Position numbers and translations under genes: made by a program. A model generated the notes under the pieces. The model ran no database searches. It was not told the origin of the DNA and worked only from the letters and a program-made list of their open reading frames with translations. 64,000 nucleotides of DNA from Haloechinothrix alba (GTDB taxonomy: Bacteria; Actinomycetota; Actinomycetes; Mycobacteriales; Pseudonocardiaceae): the NCBI RefSeq assembly GCF_900188115.1, contig NZ_FZNW01000020.1, forward strand, positions 38,426 to 102,425, written 5' to 3'. Positions 44,658-52,258 of this stretch are shown here, piece by piece. Numbering within the stretch: the stretch's first letter is position 1; each line of letters starts with the position of its first letter.

Positions 44658-44872
44658 AGTGGCACGGTACCGGGATCATCTTCCGCGGCGGGTGCACGGC
44701 GGTGGCTCGCGGCCGGCTCGGACTCCGGCATCGGGCGAGCGACCGCCGCCGCTCTCGCCGGCGGTGGACTCGATGTCCGCTTCACCTACTGCGCGGCGAA
44801 GGCCGGCCTCGACGGGCTGACCAAGGTGCTGGCTGTCGAGCCGGCCGAGCCTCGAGTTCGCGCACTACCGCA
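44655..44872 (+). pseudogene. Remnant of a short-chain dehydrogenase
   Basis: The frame joins the N-terminal cofactor motif of an SDR (AGSDSGIGRATAAALAGGG) directly to its catalytic C-terminal region (YCAAKAGLDGLTKVLAVE, with the YxxxK motif). The central 100 or more residues that carry the NAG and catalytic serine motifs are missing, without a break of frame. After VEPAEPRVR the family similarity stops. A large internal deletion has destroyed the enzyme. Confidence 0.75.
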
Positions 44873-44902
44873 CGTCGGCAATCGAGACAGAAAGGGATCG
44901 CC

Positions 44903-45238
44903 GTGCCACAGCAAGCGTGGAACGCCAAGCAGGAGCGCCAGTACCAACACATCAAGCAGCAAGCCGAGCAACGCGGCATGAGCACCGAGCGCGCGGAGGA
45001 GATCGCCGCGCGCACCGTGAACAAGGAGCGCGCCCGCTCGGGGCACGCGACCCAGCAGAGTGAAACGTCTACTGAGGACATTTCCTCGCACCGCCGCGGC
45101 GGTATCCGCTCCGGCAATCGATACGGCCCCGCCGGCCGCACGAAGGAGCAGCTCTACGAGGACGCTCGCCGGGCGAACATCAGCGGTCGCTCGAAGATGA
45201 CCAAGGCACAGCTGGAGAAGGCCTTGCGGCGCACGTGA
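44903..45238 (+). CDS. Rho-N-like / plasmid-stabilisation-type small basic protein
   Basis: A 111-residue basic protein. Residues 4-45 (QERQYQHIKQQAEQRG, EEIAARTVNKERARSG) are followed by a disordered SGHATQQSETST segment and a C-terminal helical element (TKEQLYEDARRANISGRSKM, TKAQLEKAL) like the SAP/Rho-N fold that binds nucleic acid. Proteins of this pattern are often named plasmid-stabilisation proteins in actinomycetes, without proof. The GTG at 44903 has GAAAGGGA upstream. Confidence 0.82.
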   Translation: MPQQAWNAKQERQYQHIKQQAEQRGMSTERAEEIAARTVNKERARSGHATQQSETSTEDISSHRRGGIRSGNRYGPAGRTKEQLYEDARRANISGRSKMTKAQLEKALRRT

Positions 45239-45712
45239 GGGAGCGCGGACCGTCCACAGTGTTGGATCAGTGGGGCCGACCCGGCGGCCGTACACTCTCA
45301 TCCCGAGGCGACCTTCACCGTGAGGACTCCCGGGCGGAGGTCCGTACGCTCGCGGACTCCTCCCCCTCCACGCGCACGGCCTGCTCCTCTGCCCCGGAGT
45401 CACGCTCGGCACCCGCCGGCTCAGCCGACTCCGCGCTCTGATCGCCCCAGGGCCGTCCCTCGTCCGGTCCGGTTACCCGCCGTTCGCGAACTACACACCC
45501 GCGTTCACTGCTCGTCTCGTTGCCTCGGCATCATCCGGTTCGTCCGGCACGGTGTCGCTGAGCCACGTGAACGCGGTAGGGCCGCCATCGCGGCTGGTAG
45601 GATCATTAACGGGTCGCTGGCGAGTGTCGCCCGTCAGTAGCCCGCCGAAAGATTCGCGCCGGGTGCGCAAGGACCTGCAGCGCGGCTGCCCGTCGCGGAG
45701 GAAGGCAAACTC
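45239..45712. other. Gap with a coding-like remnant on the minus strand
   Basis: No complete gene. On the minus strand a start-less frame of about 75 codons (ending near 45311) reads GPDEGRPWGDQSAESAEPAG followed by a Glu/Arg/Ser-rich tail with GC3-rich codons. It may be the tail of a broken gene or chance in a GC-rich spacer. No clear promoter for the following GAF-ANTAR gene was identified. Confidence 0.35.
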
Positions 45713-46468
45713 ATGAAACCGGAGGGCGGGACCCGTCCGAGTGACGTCGTCGAGCACGACGTGCTCGACGAGGCGACGACGGCACTCGATGCCCTGTTCG
45801 CCGTGATCGACGAGGAACAGAGCCTCACCGTGACGCTGGATCGCGTATGCCAGCAAGCCATCCGCGCGCTCCCGGACGCGACCATGGCCAGCGTGAGCAT
45901 GTTCGAGGACGGCAAGCCGACGACCGCGGCGTCCACCGGCCAATCCGCCCTGGACATCGATGCGGTGCAGTACGAGGCCGGGGCCGGGCCGTGCCTGCTC
46001 GCGGCCACCAGCGAGACCGTCGTCAGCTCGCGCGACCACGATCCGGAGCGACTGTGGCCCGAGTTCCACCGGAAAGCACAAGAGGCGGGGGTTACCAGCT
46101 TCCTCAGCGCTCCGTTGCGGATCGACTCCGAGTACTTCGGGTCGCTGAACCTCTACAGCTGCGCCGAGAAGGGGTTCGCCGAGCTGGAGGTCACGGTACT
46201 CGACGTGTTCACGACGGCTCTGGAGGGCACGCTGCGCAGCATGCGCCGTTACCTGAAGGCCAAGCAGCTCACCGACCAGCTCTACGACGCGCTGCGGTCG
46301 CGGCCGGTCATCGACCAGGCCAAGGGAATCCTGATGGCCGCCAAGAACATCACAGCCGACGAGGCGTTCGCCGAGCTCACCAGGCACTCGCAGCACGAGA
46401 ACATCAAGCTGCGCGATCTGGCCGCGCGGTTCGTGGCCGAAGCCTCCCGGACCGACTCGACCGGCTGA
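45713..46468 (+). CDS. GAF-ANTAR RNA-binding antiterminator regulator
   Basis: A 251-residue protein. The GAF sensor (residues about 35-180: LDAVCQQAI-like LDRVCQQAIRALPD, VQYEAGAGPCLLAA, VTSFLSAPLRIDSEYFGSL) precedes an ANTAR domain (VIDQAKGILMAAKNITADEA, HENIKLRDLAARFV). ANTAR domains bind paired hairpins in nascent RNA to prevent termination. The ATG follows GGAGGAAGG. A second such protein is at 49194 on the other strand. Confidence 0.92.
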   Translation: MKPEGGTRPSDVVEHDVLDEATTALDALFAVIDEEQSLTVTLDRVCQQAIRALPDATMASVSMFEDGKPTTAASTGQSALDIDAVQYEAGAGPCLLAATSETVVSSRDHDPERLWPEFHRKAQEAGVTSFLSAPLRIDSEYFGSLNLYSCAEKGFAELEVTVLDVFTTALEGTLRSMRRYLKAKQLTDQLYDALRSRPVIDQAKGILMAAKNITADEAFAELTRHSQHENIKLRDLAARFVAEASRTDSTG

Positions 46469-46505
46469 GTCGGGCCAGCAGGCGCATCGTCGCCGCGGGT
46501 ACGTC

Positions 46506-49088
46506 CTACCCGTGTCCGGCGCCCGGCTCACCGCTGCTCGCCTCCGCGGCATCGGTGGACACGGCGAAGTCGAGCTTGCCGTTCTCGGCGCCGACCCGCA
46601 CCACCGAACCCGGCGGAGCCGTGCCGTCCAGGAGCAACCGGGAGAGCTCGGTTCCGACCTCGCGCTGGATGGTCCGGCGCAGCGGCCGTGCCCCGTACTC
46701 GGGCTGGTAGCCCGCGTTCGCGAGCCAGTCCACCGCCTCCGGGTCGAACCGCAACTCCACGTTCTGCGCGCGGGCCCGGCGCTTGGTCTCCGTCAGCATC
46801 ATCTCGGTGATCTCGCGCAGCTGCGCGGTCTCCAGGCGCCGGAACACCACGACCTCGTCGATCCGGTTGAGGAACTCCGGCCGGAACTCGTCCCGCAGCT
46901 TGCGCATGAGGCGATCGCGCAAGGTCTGCTCGCCCTCCTCCTCGCGGACGGTGGCGAACCCGAGCGCGCCCTGGGTACTGCTGGTCACCAGCTCCGAGCC
47001 GAGGTTGCTCGTCATGATCAGCACGGTGTTGGTGAAGTTCACCGTGCGCCCCCGGCCGTCGGTCAGCCGCCCGTCGTCGAGCACCTGGAGCAGGACGTTG
47101 AACACCTCGGGATGGGCCTTCTCGATCTCGTCGAGCAGCACAACGGAGTACGGTTTCCTGCGGACCGACTCGGTCAGCTGGCCGGCGTCGTCATAGCCGA
47201 CGTAGCCCGGCGGCGCGCCGACGAGCCTGCTCACCGTGTGGCGTTCGCCGTACTCGCTCATGTCGATCCTGATCATGCGGTCGGAGTGACCGAAGAGGCC
47301 TTCCGCGAGCGCACGTGCGAGCTCGGTCTTGCCGACCCCGGTCGGGCCGAGGAACAGGAAGCTCCCGGACGGCCGGTCCGGCTCGGCAAGCCCCGAACGG
47401 GACCTCCGCACGGCCTCGGCGACCGCGTTGACGGCCTCGTCCTGGCCGACGACCCGGCCGTGCAGCTGCTCCTCGAGGTTGAGCAGCCGCTCGCGTTCCT
47501 CCTTCGTCAGCTGGCTGACCGGGATCCCGGTCAGCCGGGAGATCACCTCGGCGACATCCTCGGCGGTCACCTCGCCGGCCGGCGGGCCACCATCCTGGCT
47601 CCGCGCGCTCTCGATACGGTCACGGACCTGCTTGATCTCGTCGCGCAGCGTCGAGGCCCGCTCGTAGTTCTCCTCGCTCACCGCCTGGTCGCGGTCGCGG
47701 ACCAGCTGGTCCCGGGTCTCCTCGAGCTCCCGAACCGAGTCGGTTCGCCTGCCGAGGCGAACCCGGACCCTCGCGCCCGCCTGGTCGATCAGGTCGATGG
47801 CCTTGTCGGGCAGGAACCGGTCGGTGATGTAGCGGTCGGAGAGCGTGGTGGCGGCCTCGAGTGCCTCGTCGGTGAAACGCACCTGGTGGTGCGCCTCGTA
47901 CCGGTCCCGCAGGCCGTGCACGATGGCGAGGGTGTCCTCCGTGCTCGGCTCGGGCACGAGGATCGGCTGGAAACGGCGCTCCAGCGCGGCGTCCTTCTCG
48001 ATGTTGGAGCGGTACTCGTCCAGAGTCGTCGCGCCGATGACGTGCAGCTCGCCGCGGGACAGGGCCGGCTTGAGCATGTCAGCCGCGCCCAGCGTGGACG
48101 AGGCACCGTCCGTTCCGGCACCGACCACCGTGTGCAGCTCGTCGATGAACACCACCAGCTCGTCGCGGTGGTTGCGGATCTCGTCGAGCAGGTTCGTCAT
48201 CCGCTCCTCGAAATCACCGCGGTAGCGCGTTCCGGCGACCATCGCACCCAGATCGAGCTGCATCACCCTGCGCTTGGCGAGGAGGTCGGGAACCTCGCCG
48301 TCGGCGATGCGCTGTGCCAACCCTTCGACGATCGCCGTCTTACCGACACCGGCCTCGCCGATGAGCACCGGGTTGTTCTTCGTGCGCCGGGACAGGACCT
48401 CGACGGCCTGCTGGATCTCGTCGTCCCTGCCGATGACGGGGTCGATCGACCCGTCCGCGGCCAGGGCCGTGAGGTCACGTCCGAACTGGTCCAGGGTCGC
48501 GGTCTTGGAGCGCTCCGTGCGCTGCCCACCGGGTCCCTGCGCCTCGCTCGCCTGCGGTTGCTGCATCCCCTCCGGGCTGACCCCGTGGCGGGCCAGTATC
48601 TGGCCTGCTGCCGACTCGGCGCCCGCGGTCATCGCGAGCAGGATGTGTTCGGGTCCGATGTAGCTGGTGCCCAGCCCGCGCGAGACCTGGTGGGCGTCCA
48701 GCAGCACCCGCTTGCCTCCGGGGCTCAGGGTGACCGCTTGCTGGCTGTGCTCGCCCTTGCGCACGCCCTGGTCGATCTCGCGCGCCATGACGTCCGGGTC
48801 GGCCCCGGCGCGTTCGAGCAGCTCCCTACTTCCCGGAGTCCGGGTCGCCGCCCACAGCATGTGCTCGGTGTCGAGTACGTCGTTGCCCCACTGGGCAGCG
48901 CACTTGGCAGCAGAGGAGACGAGCGCGCGTGCCTGCTCGCTCATCAGCCGGGTGACATCCACCGAGTACGCGCGCCGTCCTGGACCGCCACTGGACCCAC
49001 CGCTGGGCCCGCCGCCTCCGAAGAACTGCGCGAGGAACTGATCGAAGGGGCTACCGCCTTCCTGCCCAGGACCGAAGAATCCGGTCAT
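46506..49088 (-). CDS. ClpC/ClpA-type AAA+ unfoldase with Gly-rich N-terminus
   Basis: A 860-residue Hsp100 protein with two AAA+ modules (Walker [17 protein letters not shown] and [16 protein letters not shown]), a UVR-like middle piece ([19 protein letters not shown]) and repeated N-domain ([29 protein letters not shown]). A Clp-P-binding L-G-F sits at GALGFATV before [14 protein letters not shown], so it should dock to ClpP. The N-terminus ([20 protein letters not shown], then a Gly/Ser-rich linker) is not that of the housekeeping ClpC1; this looks like a paralogue. A GTTT-N17-GGGAAC candidate promoter lies at 49142-49168. Confidence 0.93.
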   Translation of the reverse strand: MTGFFGPGQEGGSPFDQFLAQFFGGGGPSGGSSGGPGRRAYSVDVTRLMSEQARALVSSAAKCAAQWGNDVLDTEHMLWAATRTPGSRELLERAGADPDVMAREIDQGVRKGEHSQQAVTLSPGGKRVLLDAHQVSRGLGTSYIGPEHILLAMTAGAESAAGQILARHGVSPEGMQQPQASEAQGPGGQRTERSKTATLDQFGRDLTALAADGSIDPVIGRDDEIQQAVEVLSRRTKNNPVLIGEAGVGKTAIVEGLAQRIADGEVPDLLAKRRVMQLDLGAMVAGTRYRGDFEERMTNLLDEIRNHRDELVVFIDELHTVVGAGTDGASSTLGAADMLKPALSRGELHVIGATTLDEYRSNIEKDAALERRFQPILVPEPSTEDTLAIVHGLRDRYEAHHQVRFTDEALEAATTLSDRYITDRFLPDKAIDLIDQAGARVRVRLGRRTDSVRELEETRDQLVRDRDQAVSEENYERASTLRDEIKQVRDRIESARSQDGGPPAGEVTAEDVAEVISRLTGIPVSQLTKEERERLLNLEEQLHGRVVGQDEAVNAVAEAVRRSRSGLAEPDRPSGSFLFLGPTGVGKTELARALAEGLFGHSDRMIRIDMSEYGERHTVSRLVGAPPGYVGYDDAGQLTESVRRKPYSVVLLDEIEKAHPEVFNVLLQVLDDGRLTDGRGRTVNFTNTVLIMTSNLGSELVTSSTQGALGFATVREEEGEQTLRDRLMRKLRDEFRPEFLNRIDEVVVFRRLETAQLREITEMMLTETKRRARAQNVELRFDPEAVDWLANAGYQPEYGARPLRRTIQREVGTELSRLLLDGTAPPGSVVRVGAENGKLDFAVSTDAAEASSGEPGAGHG

Positions 49089-49141
49089 CACTACCTCTCA
49101 GTGTGGCGAGACTGATGCTGTCGCTTTCCCTCGCCGCACGG

Positions 49142-49168
49142 GTTCCCGGGCGGTCGCGGGCAGCAAAC
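49142..49168 (-). promoter_or_regulatory. Candidate SigB-like promoter of clpC-type gene
   Basis: Read on the minus strand, GTTT (49168-49165) and GGGAAC (49147-49142) are 17 bases apart; this differs from GGGTAC in one base. It is located 54 bases before the chosen start. Confidence 0.4.
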
Positions 49169-49193
49169 GTCCGGGCCACCCACCGCAGCGCGT

Positions 49194-49916
49194 TCATCGC
49201 CCACGACGATCTCCGCGTGCGCCGGGTACCTCCCCGGTCTCGGTGATCGTGCGGGCGAGATCGCGCACCTTGATGTTGTGGTCCTGGGAGGCCTTGGTCA
49301 GCACGGCGAACGCGTCGTGCTCGGCCAGCACGTAGCGTTCCATGATGATGCCGAGTGCCTCACCGATATCGGTGCGCGTCGCCAACGCCTCGTGCAGCTG
49401 CGCGTCGGTACGCGCGTTGGCGAACGCTACCGCGGCGTGCGAGGCGAGTAACCATCCAATCTGCTCGGACCGATCGTCGAACGCACCCGGCTTCCCGGAG
49501 TACAGGTTCAACGCACCGAGGTTCTCGGCCTCGGTGAACAGCAGGAAGCCCAGCGCGCTGCCGATGCCGAGGTCGCGGGCCTTCGGCGCGTACGAGGGCC
49601 ACCGGTCCACGGTGGCTGTCATATCAGTGATCCGGTAAACCTCGCGTCCGTGACGGGCGGCGTCGAAGCACGGTCCCTCACCGAGCTCACCCTGCACGCG
49701 GTCCGATGCGCGCGCGTTGTCGTCGGTGGCAGCCAACGTCCGCGCCCCCGTCGTAGCCGTGACGAGGATGCTCGCACCCTCACAGCCGTCGACCAGGTCC
49801 ACCGCGTGCGCCACGATCCGCTCCAGCGTTTCCGGCACGGTATCCTGAGCAAGCAGGTCCCGCGCCATGTTCGCCAGCGCCGCCTCCACCCCACCTGGAT
49901 TCGGCGTCGTCGTCAT
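49194..49916 (-). CDS. GAF-ANTAR regulator, second copy
   Basis: A 240-residue protein with GAF (residues about 20-165: ETLERIVAHAVDLVDGCEGA, GELGEGPCFDAARHGREVY, IGSALGFLLFTEAENLGAL) and ANTAR (IGEALGIIMERYVLAEHDAF, HNIKVRDLARTI). The layout is the same as the gene at 45713. Upstream on the same strand a SigB-like promoter candidate is at 50028-50051. Confidence 0.9.
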   Translation of the reverse strand: MTTTPNPGGVEAALANMARDLLAQDTVPETLERIVAHAVDLVDGCEGASILVTATTGARTLAATDDNARASDRVQGELGEGPCFDAARHGREVYRITDMTATVDRWPSYAPKARDLGIGSALGFLLFTEAENLGALNLYSGKPGAFDDRSEQIGWLLASHAAVAFANARTDAQLHEALATRTDIGEALGIIMERYVLAEHDAFAVLTKASQDHNIKVRDLARTITETGEVPGARGDRRGR

Positions 49917-50019
49917 AACGCCCTACCTCCGCACAGTCACCTGAAATACGACCCCGCCGACTACCTGTTGAATCGACGGGGTCTTGATTCCATGAACGCC
50001 CGGGCGCGCACGGAACCCT

Positions 50020-50051
50020 TGAGCCGGGTACCCGGCTCACAGGTCCGAAAC
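50020..50051 (-). promoter_or_regulatory. SigB-like promoter on a 20-base palindrome
   Basis: On the minus strand GTTT (50051-50048) and GGGTAC (50033-50028) are 14 bases apart. GGGTAC is the centre of the perfect palindrome TGAGCCGGGTACCCGGCTCA (50020-50039), so a regulator bound there would block the promoter of the GAF-ANTAR gene. A further hairpin lies at 49950-49983. Confidence 0.55.
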
Positions 50052-50166
50052 ACCCCGTGCTCCCACCTCTCGTAGCGATGTTTCCGTCCTCGTCCACGCG
50101 GCTACCCATCGCAGAGAGCGCAGGTATCAGGCGCGGCCGTCACGCGTTGGAAGGGAGTTCGCCGGC

Positions 50167-50913
50167 GTGCGGCACGAAGAGATGCTCGACGAGCTACAGC
50201 ACCGGGGGCAGGTCGACCGGGAACGGGCCGAAAGGATGTTGGCCGCGACAGTCCAGGCGATGAGCGAGATCGCCCCGGACTCGATGGCCCAGCTGCGCGG
50301 TCGGCTCCCCGCGGAGCTCACCACCATCGAACCCGCGTTCCCCGCTCCGGAACGCTCCGTGGAGGAGTTCGTCATCCGGGTTGGTGAGCTCGCAGGGACC
50401 GCCGATACTCCCGAGGCCCGCCGGTGCGCCTACGCGGCGTTCGGCGTGGTGTGCGAATCCGTTCCCGCGGACCAGCTACGCCGGTTGCTGGAGAACGTAC
50501 CCCAGGAGTTCACGTCGATGGCCCCGTCCATCATCGGTCTGAGTGCCGACGCGGAGACCCTGCTCGCGCAGGTCCGGCAACTGACCAGTGCGGACAGTCT
50601 CGAACGGTCCCGGGAACTGACCGAGGCCGTCCTCGGTGTCCTGGCTGAGAACATCACCGGCCGCCAAGCCGACGATCTCGCGGCCGGACTCCCGTCCGAG
50701 CTCCGGTCGGCGCTGGCGACCGGCACCCACGCCGAGCGTACCGAGCCGGATCGGTTCTTCGCCGAGGTCGACCGGCTCACCGGCACCATGGACACGGACA
50801 GGACGCGCGAGGACGTCGGGCACGTCTTCACCGTGGTCCGGCGATGGGCCCCTGACGAGTTGGACCGTAGCCTGGCGCAGCTACCGACGGAGATCGCAGC
50901 GCCCGCAGGCTGA
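50167..50913 (+). CDS. DUF2267 protein with two repeats
   Basis: A 248-residue protein containing two copies of the DUF2267 helical module (VDRERAERMLAATVQAMSEI, LRGRLPAELTTI; and SRELTEAVLGVLAENITGRQ, LAAGLPSELRSAL), plus a third partial repeat at the end. The family is common in bacteria and rises in stress gene neighbourhoods; molecular role unknown. A GTTT-N16-GGCTAC element at 50080-50105 resembles a SigB promoter with one mismatch. The GTG at 50167 follows GGAAGGGAG. Confidence 0.87.
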   Translation: MRHEEMLDELQHRGQVDRERAERMLAATVQAMSEIAPDSMAQLRGRLPAELTTIEPAFPAPERSVEEFVIRVGELAGTADTPEARRCAYAAFGVVCESVPADQLRRLLENVPQEFTSMAPSIIGLSADAETLLAQVRQLTSADSLERSRELTEAVLGVLAENITGRQADDLAAGLPSELRSALATGTHAERTEPDRFFAEVDRLTGTMDTDRTREDVGHVFTVVRRWAPDELDRSLAQLPTEIAAPAG

Positions 50914-50960
50914 GAGTCCGTTCTGGGCGTCCGTTCTGGACGCTCGTGCTGGGCGCCCGA

Positions 50961-51179
50961 TCACTCCTCGGTGCGGCGTTGCCGCTGTCGCTGCCGGTCC
51001 CGGTAACCGTAGGCGGCCTGACGCACCGTGTCCTCGTCCTCGAGGCCCGAGCCCAACGCACCGGCCACGGTCGCGCGAGGCCGTGAACCGCAGGTCGACC
51101 TCCGGCTGGCGTGGTTCGGTGCGGAGCACGGGATGGCTCAGCGCCGCGACGCGCCGCCGTCCTGCTGGGCGTCACTCAT
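50961..51179 (-). pseudogene. Small gene broken by two frameshifts
   Basis: Reading minus, MSDAQQDGGASRR stops, then in the next frame SHPVLRTEPRQPEVDLRF and TASR continue, and in the third frame ATVAGALGSGLEDEDTVRQA followed by YGYRDRQRQRQRRTEE to a stop. Spliced across two single-base shifts this gives about 72 residues with coding-like composition. No family is recognised. The remaining bases of the gap up to 51431 hold nothing I can support. Confidence 0.5.
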
Positions 51180-51431
51180 GGGTATCCGCGCTCCGGGACG
51201 GGACCCGCCGTGTTCCACCGGCGCCGCTCGTGGACATGCCGGACCCCCTTGCACGGCTCTCCCGCATCGTTCACCTCACTGCGAACGCGCGCGTTGCCCG
51301 GGTGCTGCGACCGTCGCGGCCGCCACCACGGGGGTGACCACCACACAGCGCGGGCAATCCCGACCCCTTCCGGCGACCCCGGACCACGCCAGCCTGAGGT
51401 TCGCGACGGCGGCCGTCCCCGGCGGCGCCCG

Positions 51432-52142
51432 CTAGCCGAACGGGTCGCAGCTGACCGACCCGACCACGATCTCCCCGCTGTCCGGGCCGCCCTCCGGGAA
51501 GAGCTCGATGCGCATCGCGTTGAGCGTCATGCTCCCGTCCGGCGGGCTGGGTGTGACCATCTCGTTGACGGTCACCCGCGCCAGCGGCGGCTGCGACTCG
51601 TCGGGACCGTGAATCAGTACCGTATGGTTCGACGGGATGTCCGACGGCACGTCGATGCCGCGCACGCCGCGCAGCTCGACGCTGCCTTCGCTGCCCCTGT
51701 CCACCGTCCGGCAGCTCGCCGAGTAGGACGAGACGCGCAGCAGCGGGCCTCCGTACCTCCGCAACACCCTGCTGGTGAAAGCACGCCCGGACGTCTCGGC
51801 CTCGGCGGCACCGGACCCCTCGGTGTCCATGCGGCACCGGCTGCTGCCCCGCCCGAAGCCTGCGACAGGGTCCACCGAAACCGCGCCGGACTCCGCTTCG
51901 CGCTGACCGTCCACCTCGCACGGCGCGATCGGGTCCTGCCGTACCCGCTGCCCATCGATCACGGCGTCGACGCTACCGACCGACGCCGCGGACACCGGCG
52001 ATGCCGGGGACTCCGGTGGCTGGGACGCATGCTCGCTGGCCCGCCCGGTCGTCTCGGCCGCCGAGGTCGTCCCGGTCAACGACGCGACGACGAGCGCGCA
52101 GGCAGCCACGACCGCGAACCGGTTCCGTATCGCTTGAGCCAT
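51432..52142 (-). CDS. Secreted choice-of-anchor P family protein
   Basis: A 236-residue exported protein. Signal peptide FAVVAACALVVASLTGTTSAAE is followed by a Ser/Pro linker and a beta-rich domain with several cysteines (APCEVDGQRE, SSRCRMDTEG, SASCRTVDRG, GSVSCDPFG). VTVNEMVTPSPPDGSMTLNA and GEIVVGSVSCD are signature-like for the choice-of-anchor P family, whose cell-wall or adhesive role is unproven. The start MAQAIRNRF is chosen since the signal follows. Divergent from dinG. Confidence 0.8.
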   Translation of the reverse strand: MAQAIRNRFAVVAACALVVASLTGTTSAAETTGRASEHASQPPESPASPVSAASVGSVDAVIDGQRVRQDPIAPCEVDGQREAESGAVSVDPVAGFGRGSSRCRMDTEGSGAAEAETSGRAFTSRVLRRYGGPLLRVSSYSASCRTVDRGSEGSVELRGVRGIDVPSDIPSNHTVLIHGPDESQPPLARVTVNEMVTPSPPDGSMTLNAMRIELFPEGGPDSGEIVVGSVSCDPFG

Positions 52143-52258
52143 GACCACACTATGGCCCACGTCCCGGCCGCATTGGTCCGTCATGACGGGACTACACCCG
52201 GTCGAGTGCTCACCCGGGGTCGTCGGCCGCGGGACGCGCGGCGGTAACGTTGCATACC

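Noticed and set aside
46512..49115. 867-codon plus-strand open frame opposite the clpC-type gene
   Set aside because: It mirrors the AAA+ gene on the other strand, has Arg/His/Pro-rich composition and no recognisable motif. Long antisense frames are expected at this GC content.
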